64,000 bases of DNA from Aquamicrobium sp. (GTDB lineage: Bacteria; Pseudomonadota; Alphaproteobacteria; Rhizobiales; Rhizobiaceae). Shown here piece after piece: positions 27,295 through 38,677 of this stretch; position 1 is the first letter of the stretch, and every line of letters begins with the position of its first letter. The notes beneath the pieces are model-generated. The model did no database searches. It was given only the letters and a program-made list of their open reading frames with translations, and was not told the origin of the DNA. Both the position numbers and the translations under genes were made by a program. The stretch covers positions 1 to 64,000 of the forward strand of contig NZ_JAMLIE010000007.1 in NCBI RefSeq assembly GCF_023954335.1. Reading direction: 5' to 3'.

Positions 27295-27888
27295 TCAATT
27301 GTCGGCGGCGATGCGCGCCGAGACGATGCGGTCGGGCTCGGCGACGACGCCGTTCTGGCGCTGGTCGCCGCGCTTGATCCGGTCGACCGCGTCCATGCCG
27401 CTCTCGACGACGCCGACGACGGTGTACTGGCCTTCCAGATGCGGCGCGGGGGAGAACATGATGAAGAACTGCGAGTTGGCCGAGTCGGGGCTCTGCGAGC
27501 GCGCCATGCCGACCGCGCCGCGCACGAACTTCTCCCTCGAGAACTCGGCCGGCAGGTCGCCGAGCGAGGAGCCGCCGGTGCCGACGCGCCGCGCGTCGAA
27601 GCCGTCCTCGAGGTCGCCGTACTGGACGTCGCCGGTCTGGGCCATGAAGCCGTCGATGACGCGGTGGAAGGCGACGTTGTCGTATTCGCCGCCGCGCACC
27701 AGCGCCTTGATCTGCTCGACATGCTTAGGCGCCACCTCCGGCTTCAGCGCGATGACGACGTCGCCGTCCTTGAGCTTGAGGATCAGCGTGTTCTCCGGCT
27801 CGGCAGCGAGCGCGGCGGAGCCTGCCAGCACGCCGGCGGCAAGGATGGCAGCGGGAATAATTGACGAGGCGAGCCTCACAAGACGCAT
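27295..27888 (-). CDS. Periplasmic cyclophilin-type peptidyl-prolyl isomerase
   Basis: A 197-residue cyclophilin with a signal peptide (MRLVRLASSIIPAAILAAGV, cleavage near ALAAEP at residues 27-30), so it acts on periplasmic proteins. The catalytic block FHRVIDGFMAQTGD and GMARSQSPDSANSQFFIMF are conserved. It carries a short insert (DLEDGFDARRVGTGG) compared with its cytoplasmic neighbour 17 bp downstream, which probably arose by tandem duplication. It is preceded by a GGGAG ribosome-binding site. Confidence 0.92.
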   Translation of the reverse strand: MRLVRLASSIIPAAILAAGVLAGSAALAAEPENTLILKLKDGDVVIALKPEVAPKHVEQIKALVRGGEYDNVAFHRVIDGFMAQTGDVQYGDLEDGFDARRVGTGGSSLGDLPAEFSREKFVRGAVGMARSQSPDSANSQFFIMFSPAPHLEGQYTVVGVVESGMDAVDRIKRGDQRQNGVVAEPDRIVSARIAADN

Positions 27889-27905
27889 AAGGAATTCTCC
27901 CGGTT

Positions 27906-28406
27906 TCAGGACTTGAACTTCGCTTCCAGCGCAACCGCGACGTTGGCCGGCACGAAGGGCCGCACATTGCCGCCCATCGCCGCAATCTGGCGCACGAGTG
28001 TGGCGGTAATCGTGCGCACGGAGGGGCTGGCCGGCAGGAACACGGTCTGGAGCTGCGGGGCCATGGTCTCGTTCATGCCGGCCATCTGCATCTCGTAGTC
28101 GAGATCGGTGCCGTCGCGCAGGCCGCGGATCAGGATCGAGGCGCCGTGCTGCGGCGCGATGTCGACCAGGAGGCCGCTGAACGAGACGATGCGCAAGCGG
28201 CCGGAGTCGTCGCCCATCTCCTCGCGCGCGGCGCCCTCGATCAGCGCGACGCGCTCCTCGAACGAGAACAGCGGCTGCTTCGAGGCCTGAACGCCGATAC
28301 CGATGACGATCTCGTCGGCGATGGCGAGCGAGCCCTTCAGCACGTCGAGATGGCCGTTGGTGAGCGGGTCGAACGACCCCGCATAGAAGGCGATGCGCTT
28401 TGTCAT
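27906..28406 (-). CDS. coaD: Phosphopantetheine adenylyltransferase
   Basis: Fourth step of coenzyme A synthesis: 4'-phosphopantetheine + ATP to dephospho-CoA. It has 166 residues (family about 160-170). The nucleotidyltransferase TxGH motif is TNGH at 16-19 in GSFDPLTNGHLD, and the second motif TITATLVRQIA replaces the common ISSTLVRE. It lies upstream of the two cyclophilin genes (17-bp gap) and is probably co-transcribed. Confidence 0.96.
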   Translation of the reverse strand: MTKRIAFYAGSFDPLTNGHLDVLKGSLAIADEIVIGIGVQASKQPLFSFEERVALIEGAAREEMGDDSGRLRIVSFSGLLVDIAPQHGASILIRGLRDGTDLDYEMQMAGMNETMAPQLQTVFLPASPSVRTITATLVRQIAAMGGNVRPFVPANVAVALEAKFKS

Positions 28407-28718
28407 GGTTGGGCTCTATAGCATGTCGCCCGAAAGTGGGAACCGTTTTCGGCGGCAGGGCCGAACAAACGGGCCAAACTGCCCGATGCGCGGCGTCCGG
28501 CGAAAAATTTCCACATCCTGAACATGAACGGGACGGCGGCGGCCCGGCTCCGGATGATCCCGCCTAAGCCATTGAAATTGCAGCGATGGAGGCCGCTTAT
28601 GGTGAACGCCAGATGAACGGGGCCATCAGCAACGGTTAATAGCTGGCGTGTATAACTGAAGCCAAGATGAAACGAAACGGCGTTTCGCCCGTTTCTGGAA
28701 AACGAAGGAGGCTCGACG
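28407..28718. other. Intergenic region with REP-like palindrome
   Basis: A gene-free stretch of 312 bp between coaD and the 44-residue membrane peptide. At 28421-28455 it holds GCATGTCGCCCGAAAGTGGG followed by the complementary TTTCGG arm (stem CCGAAA 28430-28435 / TTTCGG 28447-28452). It resembles a palindromic repeat I associate with rhizobial intergenic DNA. Close to the small gene, a GAAACG/CGTTTC hairpin lies around 28673-28690. Confidence 0.5.
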
Positions 28719-28853
28719 ATGATGATCTACATGCTCGCCGCAGTCATGACGCTGGCAATGCTGATCGCCACCGCCTTCGCTCTTCACAGCGAGGCGCAAG
28801 CCGCACGCCTGGAAGCCAGGCGGCAAGCGGCCGGCGGCAACCGTTTCGGCTGA
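28719..28853 (+). CDS. 44-residue single-span membrane peptide
   Basis: A short open frame with an excellent ribosome-binding site (GAAGGAGG ending 9 bases before the ATG). The product begins MMIYMLAAVMTLAMLIATAF, one hydrophobic span, and continues with a basic Ala/Arg/Gln-rich tail (ALHSEAQAARLEARRQAAGG, then NRFG). Third positions are GC-rich in the tail. It stops at 28851-28853, directly abutting the gyrA stop codon with no base between. The function is unknown; small membrane proteins of this shape often act as regulators or subunits. Confidence 0.65.
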   Translation: MMIYMLAAVMTLAMLIATAFALHSEAQAARLEARRQAAGGNRFG

Positions 28854-31643
<2,790 letters not shown>

Positions 31644-32033
31644 TGGTGATCACGTTTCTGCTGGGAATCATTCACCCCTTATATAGGAACCGGGCCCGGT
31701 TTTCCAAATCGGCAACCTCATTATCCAGTGCCATTTTCCTTCGTTCTTTCAATGTGTTATACGGGGAAGTAACGACCCGGCGCGGCACATGCGATGCCGG
31801 AGGGCGATTCGGAGCGCGGCGGAGGGGAAAAATCGCGAATCGGCCCGGCATCCGCGGGCCCTGCCCGGCCTTCGCGCGCGCCGCCTCGCTGGAAAAACCG
31901 GGCTTCTTCGGCTAGGACATTCGGGCCGCCGCGATGGCGCGCGAACCAACGGACAGGGCACGGGCGGCGACGGCTTTTCGCCGGGAAGGTCCTGTCGGGG
32001 TCGCCCTCATCGAGGCTGGACCAGGGAGGACCG
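31644..32033. other. gyrA-marC divergent region
   Basis: A 390-bp stretch between divergent gyrA and marC. The gyrA side is AT-richer (TTATATAGG around 31679-31687) and carries the palindrome AACCGGGCCCGGTT just behind it, likely in the gyrA leader. The marC side is GC-rich and ends in the GGGAGGA ribosome-binding site. No credible gene was found: open frames here lack codon bias. Confidence 0.5.
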
Positions 32034-32663
32034 ATGCCCGGCTACGACACGCTGCTTAACGCCTTCGTCACGCTTCTGGTGACGATCGACCCGCCCGGCC
32101 TCGCGCCGCTCTTCCTCGCGCTCACCGGCGGGATGAACCGCGCCGAGCGGTTCCAGGTCAGTCTGCGCGCCTCGATCATCGGCTTCATCGTCATGGCCGT
32201 GTTCGCGGTCGCCGGCGCGGCGATCCTGTCGCTGTTCGGCATCACTCTGCCCGCCTTCCGCGTGGCCGGCGGGCTGCTCCTGTTCTGGATCGCCTTCGAG
32301 ATGATCTTCGAGCGGCGGCAGGAGCGCAAGAACCGCAGCGCCGACAAGGCGGTCACCATCGACCACATCCGCAACATCGCCGCCTTTCCGCTGGCGATCC
32401 CGCTGATCGCCGGCCCCGGCGCGATCTCGGCGACGGTGCTGCTGTCGAGCGCTTTCGGCGGCGTCGCCGGCACGCTGATGCTGCTCGCCATCCTCGCCGC
32501 CTGCATCCTCATCACCTTTGTCGTGCTGGTGCTGTCGGAGCGCATCGACCGCTTCCTCGGCGAGACCGGCCGCTCGATCCTGACGCGCCTGCTCGGCGTC
32601 ATCCTCGCCGCGCTGGCCGTGCAGTTCGTCGCCGACGGCATCAAGGCGCTGGCGGCGGCGTGA
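32034..32663 (+). CDS. marC: MarC-family integral membrane protein
   Basis: A 209-residue inner-membrane protein with six predicted spans, matching the MarC/YchE/YhgN (UPF0056) family. Visible segments include FVTLLVTIDPPGLAPLFLAL, AGGLLLFWIAFEMIFE and IAFPLAIPLIAGPGAISA-like FPLAIPLIAGPGAI. The family function is still unclear despite the multiple-antibiotic-resistance name. The ATG at 32034 has a strong AGGGAGGA site; an upstream extension in the same frame is GC-rich non-homologous sequence. Confidence 0.92.
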   Translation: MPGYDTLLNAFVTLLVTIDPPGLAPLFLALTGGMNRAERFQVSLRASIIGFIVMAVFAVAGAAILSLFGITLPAFRVAGGLLLFWIAFEMIFERRQERKNRSADKAVTIDHIRNIAAFPLAIPLIAGPGAISATVLLSSAFGGVAGTLMLLAILAACILITFVVLVLSERIDRFLGETGRSILTRLLGVILAALAVQFVADGIKALAAA

Positions 32664-32681
32664 CGGGCGCCTGAAACGAGA

Positions 32682-32712
32682 ACGCGCCGCAAGCCGGAGA
32701 CTTGCGACGCGT
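32682..32712. terminator. Hairpin between convergent marC and ssb
   Basis: An imperfect 12-bp inverted repeat (ACGCGcCGCAAG with CTTGCGACGCGT) around a 7-base loop, flanked by shorter outer CTGAA/TTCAG arms, lies between the two stop codons. It could terminate both genes, but no good T-run follows on either strand, so this is only moderately supported. Confidence 0.4.
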
Positions 32713-32773
32713 CTTCAGTTTCGTGCGCCACAACCGGAAAGCCGGTCAGGCAGGCGCCACGGCTGTTGCCGGC

Positions 32774-33310
32774 TCAGAACGGGATTTCGTCGTCGAGGTC
32801 CTGCGAATAGCCGCCACCGCTGCCACCGCCGCTGCCGCGTCCACGCTCGCCGCCGCCGGACTGCTGGCCGAAATCCGACCCGCGGCCACCGCCACCGCCC
32901 TGATAGCCGCCGCTGCTGCCGCCGCGCTCATAGCCGACCTGGCCGCCGCCGCCCTCGCCGCGCGCGTCGAGCATCTGCAACTCGCCGCGGAACTTCTGCA
33001 GCACGATTTCGGTCGTGTAGCGGTCCTGCCCCTGCTGGTCCTGCCATTTGCGGGTCTGCAACTGGCCCTCGACATAGACCTTCATGCCCTTCTTCAGGTA
33101 CTGCTCGGCGACCTTGGCGAGGTTGTCGTTGAAGATCACGACATTGTGCCACTCGGTCTTTTCCTTGCGTTCGCCGCTCATCTTGTCGCGCCACGACTCC
33201 GAGGTCGCGATGCGGATATTGACGACCGGATCGCCGGAGTTGAGGCGCCTGATCTCGGGGTCGGCTCCGAGATTGCCGACCAGAATGACCTTGTTGACGC
33301 TGCCTGCCAT
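32774..33310 (-). CDS. ssb: Single-stranded DNA-binding protein
   Basis: Binds ssDNA in replication, recombination and repair. It has 178 residues: an OB-fold (residues 1-112, MAGSVNKVILVGNLGADPEI), a Gly/Ser/Gln-rich linker, and the conserved acidic tip DLDDEIPF that recruits partners. GTGATG gives two adjacent starts; the ATG at 33310 fits homologues. In many rhizobia ssb lies next to uvrA; here a porin gene and a long gap intervene. Confidence 0.97.
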   Translation of the reverse strand: MAGSVNKVILVGNLGADPEIRRLNSGDPVVNIRIATSESWRDKMSGERKEKTEWHNVVIFNDNLAKVAEQYLKKGMKVYVEGQLQTRKWQDQQGQDRYTTEIVLQKFRGELQMLDARGEGGGGQVGYERGGSSGGYQGGGGGRGSDFGQQSGGGERGRGSGGGSGGGYSQDLDDEIPF

Positions 33311-33610
33311 CACACTCTCCTGCGCGAGCTCGAACGCTTACGTGAAACGCCCTCTATACGCCCGAATCGGCCGCGTTGCCACGCACGAACGCGCTTTCCG
33401 GCCGTTTCCCCCAGGCACGATCGCCGTTTCCGCCTTCTTCCGAGGAGGGAGCGGGCGGCTTGGAATGTTGCATCGGGGTAACAGTTGTTGCGCCTATGTG
33501 ACAGTTTGTCGCAGATCGGAGAAGGAGGACGGCGCGACACTCAAGAATCCGTTGTCGCCGGCGGCGCGCGGGATGATGCTGCGCCAATACAGTGAGCGGG
33601 AGCCCCCAAA
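33311..33610. other. ssb-porin divergent region
   Basis: A 300-bp gene-free region between divergent ssb and the Omp25-like gene. It contains no clear SOS box upstream of ssb and no recognisable RNA. Short frames here lack codon bias. Confidence 0.4.
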
Positions 33611-34273
33611 ATGCGCAGCTACTTTCTTGCAAGTGCCGCAGCGGCGGCACTGATGATCGCCACCCCTGCCAGCGCCGCGGATCAGTTCGTGGATACCACC
33701 GCGCCGACGGTTTTCGACTGGACCGGCTTCTATGTCGGCCTTCATGGCGGCGGCGCCGGCAGCCGGATCGGCTGGCAGTACGTGGTTGGCGGCGCCGCCA
33801 GCCATAGCGGCAGCGGCGCTTTCGGTGGCGTCCAGGCCGGTTATAACGTCCAGAACGGCGCCTGGGTCTTCGGCGGCGAGGCCGATCTCTCCTACGCCGA
33901 TATCGACGGCGATACGCCTTGCCCGTCTCCCACTTACTCCTGCAACTCGGACATAGGCTGGCTCGGTTCGGTGCGTGGCCGCGCGGGCTACGCGTTCGAC
34001 AATGTGCTGCTGTACGGCACCGCAGGCCTCGGGCTTGGCAGCGTGCGGATCGAGACGGAGTTGGGCGGCGTAACAGCCGGCGAGCGCAAGACCCGGGTGG
34101 GCTGGACAGCCGGCGCGGGCGCGGAAATGGCCTTTTCCGACGCGTGGTCCGCGAAGGGGGAATATCTCTATTACGATCTCGGCCGCAGTACCTATACGGT
34201 CGATAGCGGCCTTGAGGTCAGCGCGCGGACCCGGGTCCACACGTTCAAGGTTGGCGTCAACTTCCACTGGTGA
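33611..34273 (+). CDS. Omp25/Omp31-type outer membrane beta-barrel protein
   Basis: A 220-residue outer-membrane protein of the family typical of Brucella and rhizobia. The signal peptide is MRSYFLASAAAAALMIATPA-SA, with cleavage near residue 23. The mature start DWTGFYVGLHGGGAGS, repeated GYNVQNGAWVFGGEADLSYA-type strands and the C-terminal aromatic VGVNFHW are hallmarks of an eight-stranded barrel. It contains one Cys pair (TPCPSPTYSC). It stands alone between ssb and uvrA with its own terminator. Confidence 0.93.
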   Translation: MRSYFLASAAAAALMIATPASAADQFVDTTAPTVFDWTGFYVGLHGGGAGSRIGWQYVVGGAASHSGSGAFGGVQAGYNVQNGAWVFGGEADLSYADIDGDTPCPSPTYSCNSDIGWLGSVRGRAGYAFDNVLLYGTAGLGLGSVRIETELGGVTAGERKTRVGWTAGAGAEMAFSDAWSAKGEYLYYDLGRSTYTVDSGLEVSARTRVHTFKVGVNFHW

Positions 34274-34368
34274 TGCGGCGGGCGGCGAGCGGCGAGAAAT
34301 CTCCGCTTCCGCCCTTTCATGCGGCACGGCTTCCCATAAGAAGCGAAGACGGCCGCATCGACGAAAAT

Positions 34369-34407
34369 GCCCCGTGGCCGTTCCGGCGCACGGGGCTTTC
34401 TTTTTTC
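34369..34407 (+). terminator. Intrinsic terminator of the porin gene
   Basis: GCCCCGT (34369-34375) pairs with ACGGGGC (34390-34396) and is followed by TTTCTTTTTT. It lies 95 bases past the porin stop. Confidence 0.85.
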
Positions 34408-34856
34408 GGCGTCCTGCCGGTCGTCACCCGGCCTTGCCTTGCGCCGGAACGAAGCCGGCTTCATTTTCGGATGCGTCTCGGGTCGCCGCCCGATGATCCG
34501 ACCGATCGTCAGATTGTAAGGGGAAACGGCGAAGGCCTCATCGCGCGTCGGGGACGCGTCGATGCCGCTTCTATCGCCGCGGTTCCACGTCCTGGTGGAA
34601 CCTCTTCGACTGGTCCGGTGGAGTCATGGCTCCCTCCTCTTTCCGGTTTCGCCATCGCGCCGTCGCGCTCGAGCGGCCTGCCGTTTCCGACGCCGTTCGG
34701 CATCGAGGACAACGGCGGCGGCGAGCTGCATCCGGCACGCAAAGAAGTCTAGCGCAGCGGGCCGCGGGGTCAACCGCCGGACCGGCGGCTGCAACAAATC
34801 GTGATGCCTTCTGCCTCCCAAGGGCCGATGCCGGCCGCCGCTGGCGGCAAAAATAT

Positions 34857-34871
34857 GTTCGCTTTCTGTTC
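34857..34871 (+). promoter_or_regulatory. SOS (LexA) box of uvrA
   Basis: GTTCGCTTTCTGTTC is an exact match to the alphaproteobacterial LexA operator GTTC-N7-GTTC. It lies 147 bases upstream of the uvrA start in a locally AT-richer patch (AAAAATATGTTC). Strong evidence that uvrA is in the SOS regulon. Confidence 0.85.
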
Positions 34872-35017
34872 TTTTCGCTTGCCATCTTCGGCGCAAAGCG
34901 CGAAAAGCGAGCAAGGTTTCGCGGCGGCGTCTGGACGGGGCAAGGCGCAATCGCCATATGGAGCCTGCCTGGCGCGCTCTCGCCCCGGCTTCCCGATCCC
35001 AAGGCGGCACAGAGGTC

Positions 35018-37942
35018 ATGGCGGACCACAAATTCATCTCCATTCGCGGCGCGCGCGAGCACAACCTCAAGAACATCGACCTCGACCTGCCCCGCGACCG
35101 GCTGATCGTGATGACCGGCCTGTCCGGCTCCGGCAAGTCGTCGCTCGCCTTCGACACCATCTATGCCGAGGGCCAGCGCCGCTATGTCGAGAGCCTGTCG
35201 GCCTATGCGCGCCAGTTTCTCGAAATGATGCAGAAGCCCGACGTCGACCAGATCGACGGGCTGTCGCCGGCGATCTCCATCGAGCAGAAGACGACCTCGA
35301 AGAACCCGCGCTCCACCGTCGGCACGGTGACGGAAATCTACGACTATATGCGCCTGCTGTTCGCGCGGGCGGGCGTGCCCTATTCGCCGGCGACCGGCCT
35401 GCCGATCGAGAGCCAGACGGTCAGCCAGATGGTCGACCGCGTGCTGGCGCTGGAGGAAGGCACGCGGCTCTACATCACCGCGCCGATCGTGCGCGGGCGC
35501 AAGGGCGAATACCGCAAGGAGCTCGCCGAGCTCCAGAAGAAGGGCTTTCAGCGCGTCAAGGTCGACGGCGTCTTCTACGAGATCGCCGACGTGCCGGCGC
35601 TCGACAAGAAGTACAAGCACGACATCGACGTGGTGGTCGACCGCCTCGTCGTGCGCGGCGACATCGCCTCGCGGCTGGCGGATTCGCTCGAAACGGCGCT
35701 GAAGCTCGCCGAGGGCATCGCGGTCGCCGAGTTCGCCGACAAGCCGCTGCCCGAAGGCCAGACCGGCGAGGACGCGGTCAACAAGTCCAAGAACGAAACC
35801 CACGAACGCATTCTTTTCTCTGAGAAATTCGCCTGTCCCGTCTCGGGCTTCACTATTCCCGAGATCGAGCCGCGGCTGTTCTCGTTCAACAACCCGTTCG
35901 GCGCCTGCTCGGCCTGCGACGGCCTCGGCACCCAGCGCGCCATCGACGCCGACCTCGTCGTGCCGGAGGAGCATGTCAGCTTGCGCGAAGGCGCGGTGGC
36001 GCCGTGGGCGAAGTCGACCTCGCCCTATTACCTCCAGACGCTGGAGGCGCTGGGCAAGGTCTACGGCTTCAAGGTCGGCGACCGCTGGCGCGAGCTTTCC
36101 GACGAGGCGAAGAACGCGATCCTCCACGGCACCGGCGAGCGCCGGATCGAGTTCGCCTATGATGACGGCGTGCGCGCCTACAAGACCTCGAAGACCTTCG
36201 AGGGCGTGATCCCGAACCTCGAGCGGCGCTGGAAGGAGACGGAATCGGCGTGGATGCGCGAGGAGATCGAGCGGTTCATGTCGTCGACGCCCTGCCCGGC
36301 CTGCAACGGCTATCGCCTCAAGCCCGAGGCGCTGGCGGTCAAGGTCGGCGGCCTGCATATCGGCGAGGTCACGGAAATGTCGATCCGCAAGGCGGATCGG
36401 TGGTTCACCGAGCTGCCGGAGAAGCTTTCCGACAAGCAGAACGAGATCGCGACGCGCATCCTGAAGGAAATCCGCGAGCGGCTGCGCTTCCTCAACGATG
36501 TCGGCCTCGATTACCTGACGCTGTCGCGCAATTCGGGCACGCTGTCGGGCGGCGAAAGCCAGCGCATCCGCCTCGCCTCGCAGATCGGCTCCGGCCTCAC
36601 CGGCGTGCTCTACGTGCTCGACGAGCCGTCCATCGGCCTGCACCAGCGCGACAATGCGCGCCTGCTCGACACGCTGAAGCACCTGCGCGACCTCGGCAAC
36701 ACCGTCATCGTCGTCGAGCATGACGAGGACGCGGTGCTGACGGCCGACTATGTCGTCGACATCGGCCCGGCCGCCGGCATCCATGGCGGGCAGGTGATCG
36801 CGAAAGGAACGCCGGCGGAGGTCATGGCCAATCCCGCCTCGCTGACCGGGCAATACCTGTCCGGCGCGCTCGCCGTGCCCGTGCCGGCCGAGCGGCGCAA
36901 GGGCAAGAAGGGCAAGCGCATCAAGGTCGTCGGCGCGCGCGGCAACAATCTGAAGGACGTGACGGCGGAGATTCCGCTTGGCACCTTCACCTGCGTCACC
37001 GGCGTGTCCGGTGGCGGCAAGTCCACCTTCCTGATCGAGACGCTCTACAAGGCGGCTTCCCGCCGCATCATGGGCTCGCGCGAGCAGCCCGCCCCGCACG
37101 AGCGCATCGAGGGGCTGGAGTTCCTCGACAAGGTGATCGACATCGACCAGTCGCCCATCGGCCGCACGCCGCGGTCGAACCCCGCGACCTATACCGGCGC
37201 GTTCACGCCGATCCGCGACTGGTTCGCGGGCCTGCCCGAAGCCAAGGCGCGCGGCTACCAGCCGGGGCGGTTCTCGTTCAACGTCAAGGGCGGGCGCTGC
37301 GAGGCCTGCCAGGGCGACGGCGTCATCAAGATCGAGATGCACTTCCTGCCCGACGTCTACGTCACCTGCGACGTCTGCCACGGCAAGCGCTACAACCGCG
37401 AGACGCTGGAGGTGCTGTTCAAGGGCAAGTCGATCGCCGACGTGCTCGACATGACGGTGGAGGAAGGCGTCGAGTTCTTCGCCGCCGTGCCCGGCGTGCG
37501 CGACAAGCTGGAGACGCTGCACAAGGTCGGCCTCGGCTACATCAAGGTCGGCCAGCAGGCGACGACGCTGTCGGGCGGCGAGGCCCAGCGCATCAAGCTC
37601 GCCAAGGAGTTGTCGCGCAAGGCCACCGGCAAGACGCTCTACATCCTCGACGAGCCGACCACCGGACTTCACTTCCACGACGTCGCCAAGCTGCTCGAAG
37701 TGCTGCACGAGCTGGTCGATCAAGGCAACACGGTGGTGGTGATCGAGCACAATCTCGAGGTCATCAAGACAGCCGACTGGCTGCTCGACTTGGGTCCCGA
37801 CGGCGGCGACGGCGGCGGCGAGCTGGTGGCCTCCGGCACGCCGGAGGAGATCGTCGCCGAGCCGCGCAGCCATACCGGGCAGTTCCTGAAGGAGCTTCTG
37901 GAGCGGCGGCCGGGCGCACGGAAGCGGGAAGCGGCGGAGTAG
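35018..37942 (+). CDS. uvrA: Excinuclease ABC subunit A
   Basis: Damage-recognition ATPase of nucleotide excision repair, 974 residues. It is a tandem ABC ATPase: Walker A GLSGSGKS at 34-41 and GVSGGGKS in the second half; signatures LSGGESQRI and LSGGEAQRI. Two zinc modules are present: CPVSGF...CSACDG and CEACQGDG...CDVCHGKRY. The start MADHKFISIRGAREHNLKNI at 35018 is the family start; twenty extra in-frame codons upstream show no similarity. Controlled by the LexA box upstream. Confidence 0.97.
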   Translation: MADHKFISIRGAREHNLKNIDLDLPRDRLIVMTGLSGSGKSSLAFDTIYAEGQRRYVESLSAYARQFLEMMQKPDVDQIDGLSPAISIEQKTTSKNPRSTVGTVTEIYDYMRLLFARAGVPYSPATGLPIESQTVSQMVDRVLALEEGTRLYITAPIVRGRKGEYRKELAELQKKGFQRVKVDGVFYEIADVPALDKKYKHDIDVVVDRLVVRGDIASRLADSLETALKLAEGIAVAEFADKPLPEGQTGEDAVNKSKNETHERILFSEKFACPVSGFTIPEIEPRLFSFNNPFGACSACDGLGTQRAIDADLVVPEEHVSLREGAVAPWAKSTSPYYLQTLEALGKVYGFKVGDRWRELSDEAKNAILHGTGERRIEFAYDDGVRAYKTSKTFEGVIPNLERRWKETESAWMREEIERFMSSTPCPACNGYRLKPEALAVKVGGLHIGEVTEMSIRKADRWFTELPEKLSDKQNEIATRILKEIRERLRFLNDVGLDYLTLSRNSGTLSGGESQRIRLASQIGSGLTGVLYVLDEPSIGLHQRDNARLLDTLKHLRDLGNTVIVVEHDEDAVLTADYVVDIGPAAGIHGGQVIAKGTPAEVMANPASLTGQYLSGALAVPVPAERRKGKKGKRIKVVGARGNNLKDVTAEIPLGTFTCVTGVSGGGKSTFLIETLYKAASRRIMGSREQPAPHERIEGLEFLDKVIDIDQSPIGRTPRSNPATYTGAFTPIRDWFAGLPEAKARGYQPGRFSFNVKGGRCEACQGDGVIKIEMHFLPDVYVTCDVCHGKRYNRETLEVLFKGKSIADVLDMTVEEGVEFFAAVPGVRDKLETLHKVGLGYIKVGQQATTLSGGEAQRIKLAKELSRKATGKTLYILDEPTTGLHFHDVAKLLEVLHELVDQGNTVVVIEHNLEVIKTADWLLDLGPDGGDGGGELVASGTPEEIVAEPRSHTGQFLKELLERRPGARKREAAE

Positions 37943-37986
37943 AGGCTGCGTCCAGCCCGCCGGCGAATGGAAAAAGGGAGTTCGGC

Positions 37987-38613
37987 GTGATCCTGATCGG
38001 CCAGTACGATTCATCCTTCGTCCGGCGTGTCGGCATCGCGCTCCGGCTCTACGACATGCCGTTCGAGCATCGGCCGTGGTCGGTGTTCGGCGATGCGGAG
38101 AAGATCGCGGCGCTGAACCCGCTGACGCGGGTTCCGACACTGGTGCTCGACGACGGCGAGGTGCTGGTCGACAGCGCGACCATTCTCGACCATCTCGACG
38201 AGCTGGCCGGCGCGGACCGTGCCCTGCACCCGCGCGCCGGTCCGGCCCGCCGCGAGTCGCTTAAGGTGGCGGCGCTGGCAAGCGGCATCGCCGACAAGAC
38301 GGTCAGCCTGTTCTACGAGCGCCGGCCGCACGAGACCGCCTCGGCAAGCTGGGAGAGCCGGTGCCTCGCGCAGATTCGCGGCACACTCGCCGCGCTTGAG
38401 GCCGACCGCGCCGGCCGTGCCGGGCCGTACTGGTTCGGCGCGCGGATCGGCCATGCCGACATCGCGGCGGCCGCCTCGCTGCGCCACATGCGCGATTCCC
38501 ACCCCGATCTCGCCGACCTTGCCGCGTATCCGGCGCTCGCCGCCCATTGCGAGGCGCTGGAGGCGATGCCGGTGTTCCGCGAGATCTCGCAGCCCTTCGT
38601 GCCGCCGGCATGA
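37987..38613 (+). CDS. Glutathione S-transferase family protein
   Basis: A 208-residue GST-like protein. The N-terminal thioredoxin fold begins MILIGQYDSSFVRRVGIALR and includes NPLTRVPTLVLDDGEVLVDS, where the VP and DS positions bind glutathione. An all-helical C-terminal domain follows. Substrates are unknown; the classic Ser at the N-terminus is replaced by the YDSSF context. The start is GTG at 37987 with GGGAG upstream. It lies 44 bp after uvrA, same strand. Confidence 0.9.
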   Translation: MILIGQYDSSFVRRVGIALRLYDMPFEHRPWSVFGDAEKIAALNPLTRVPTLVLDDGEVLVDSATILDHLDELAGADRALHPRAGPARRESLKVAALASGIADKTVSLFYERRPHETASASWESRCLAQIRGTLAALEADRAGRAGPYWFGARIGHADIAAAASLRHMRDSHPDLADLAAYPALAAHCEALEAMPVFREISQPFVPPA

Positions 38614-38677
38614 AACGGGTTGCGCCGGGACCCGCCAAGGCGTCGATGACCGGCAAGGATGCAAGGAGGAGGTTCAC

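Larger units (their letters stand above)
34274..35017. other. Long gene-poor gap before uvrA
   Basis: 744 bp between the porin and uvrA. It holds the porin terminator (34369-34407), the uvrA SOS box (34857-34871), and a short inverted repeat GGTTCCAC/GTGGAACC around 34582-34603. A possible 18-residue minus-strand peptide (34571-34627) has a good ribosome-binding site but no other support. Longer open frames on both strands have coding-unlike composition. I see no gene I would defend. Confidence 0.5.

Noticed and set aside
34270..34752. 160-residue plus-strand frame after the porin
   Set aside because: Runs through the porin terminator, lacks a good ribosome-binding site and has mixed third-position composition.
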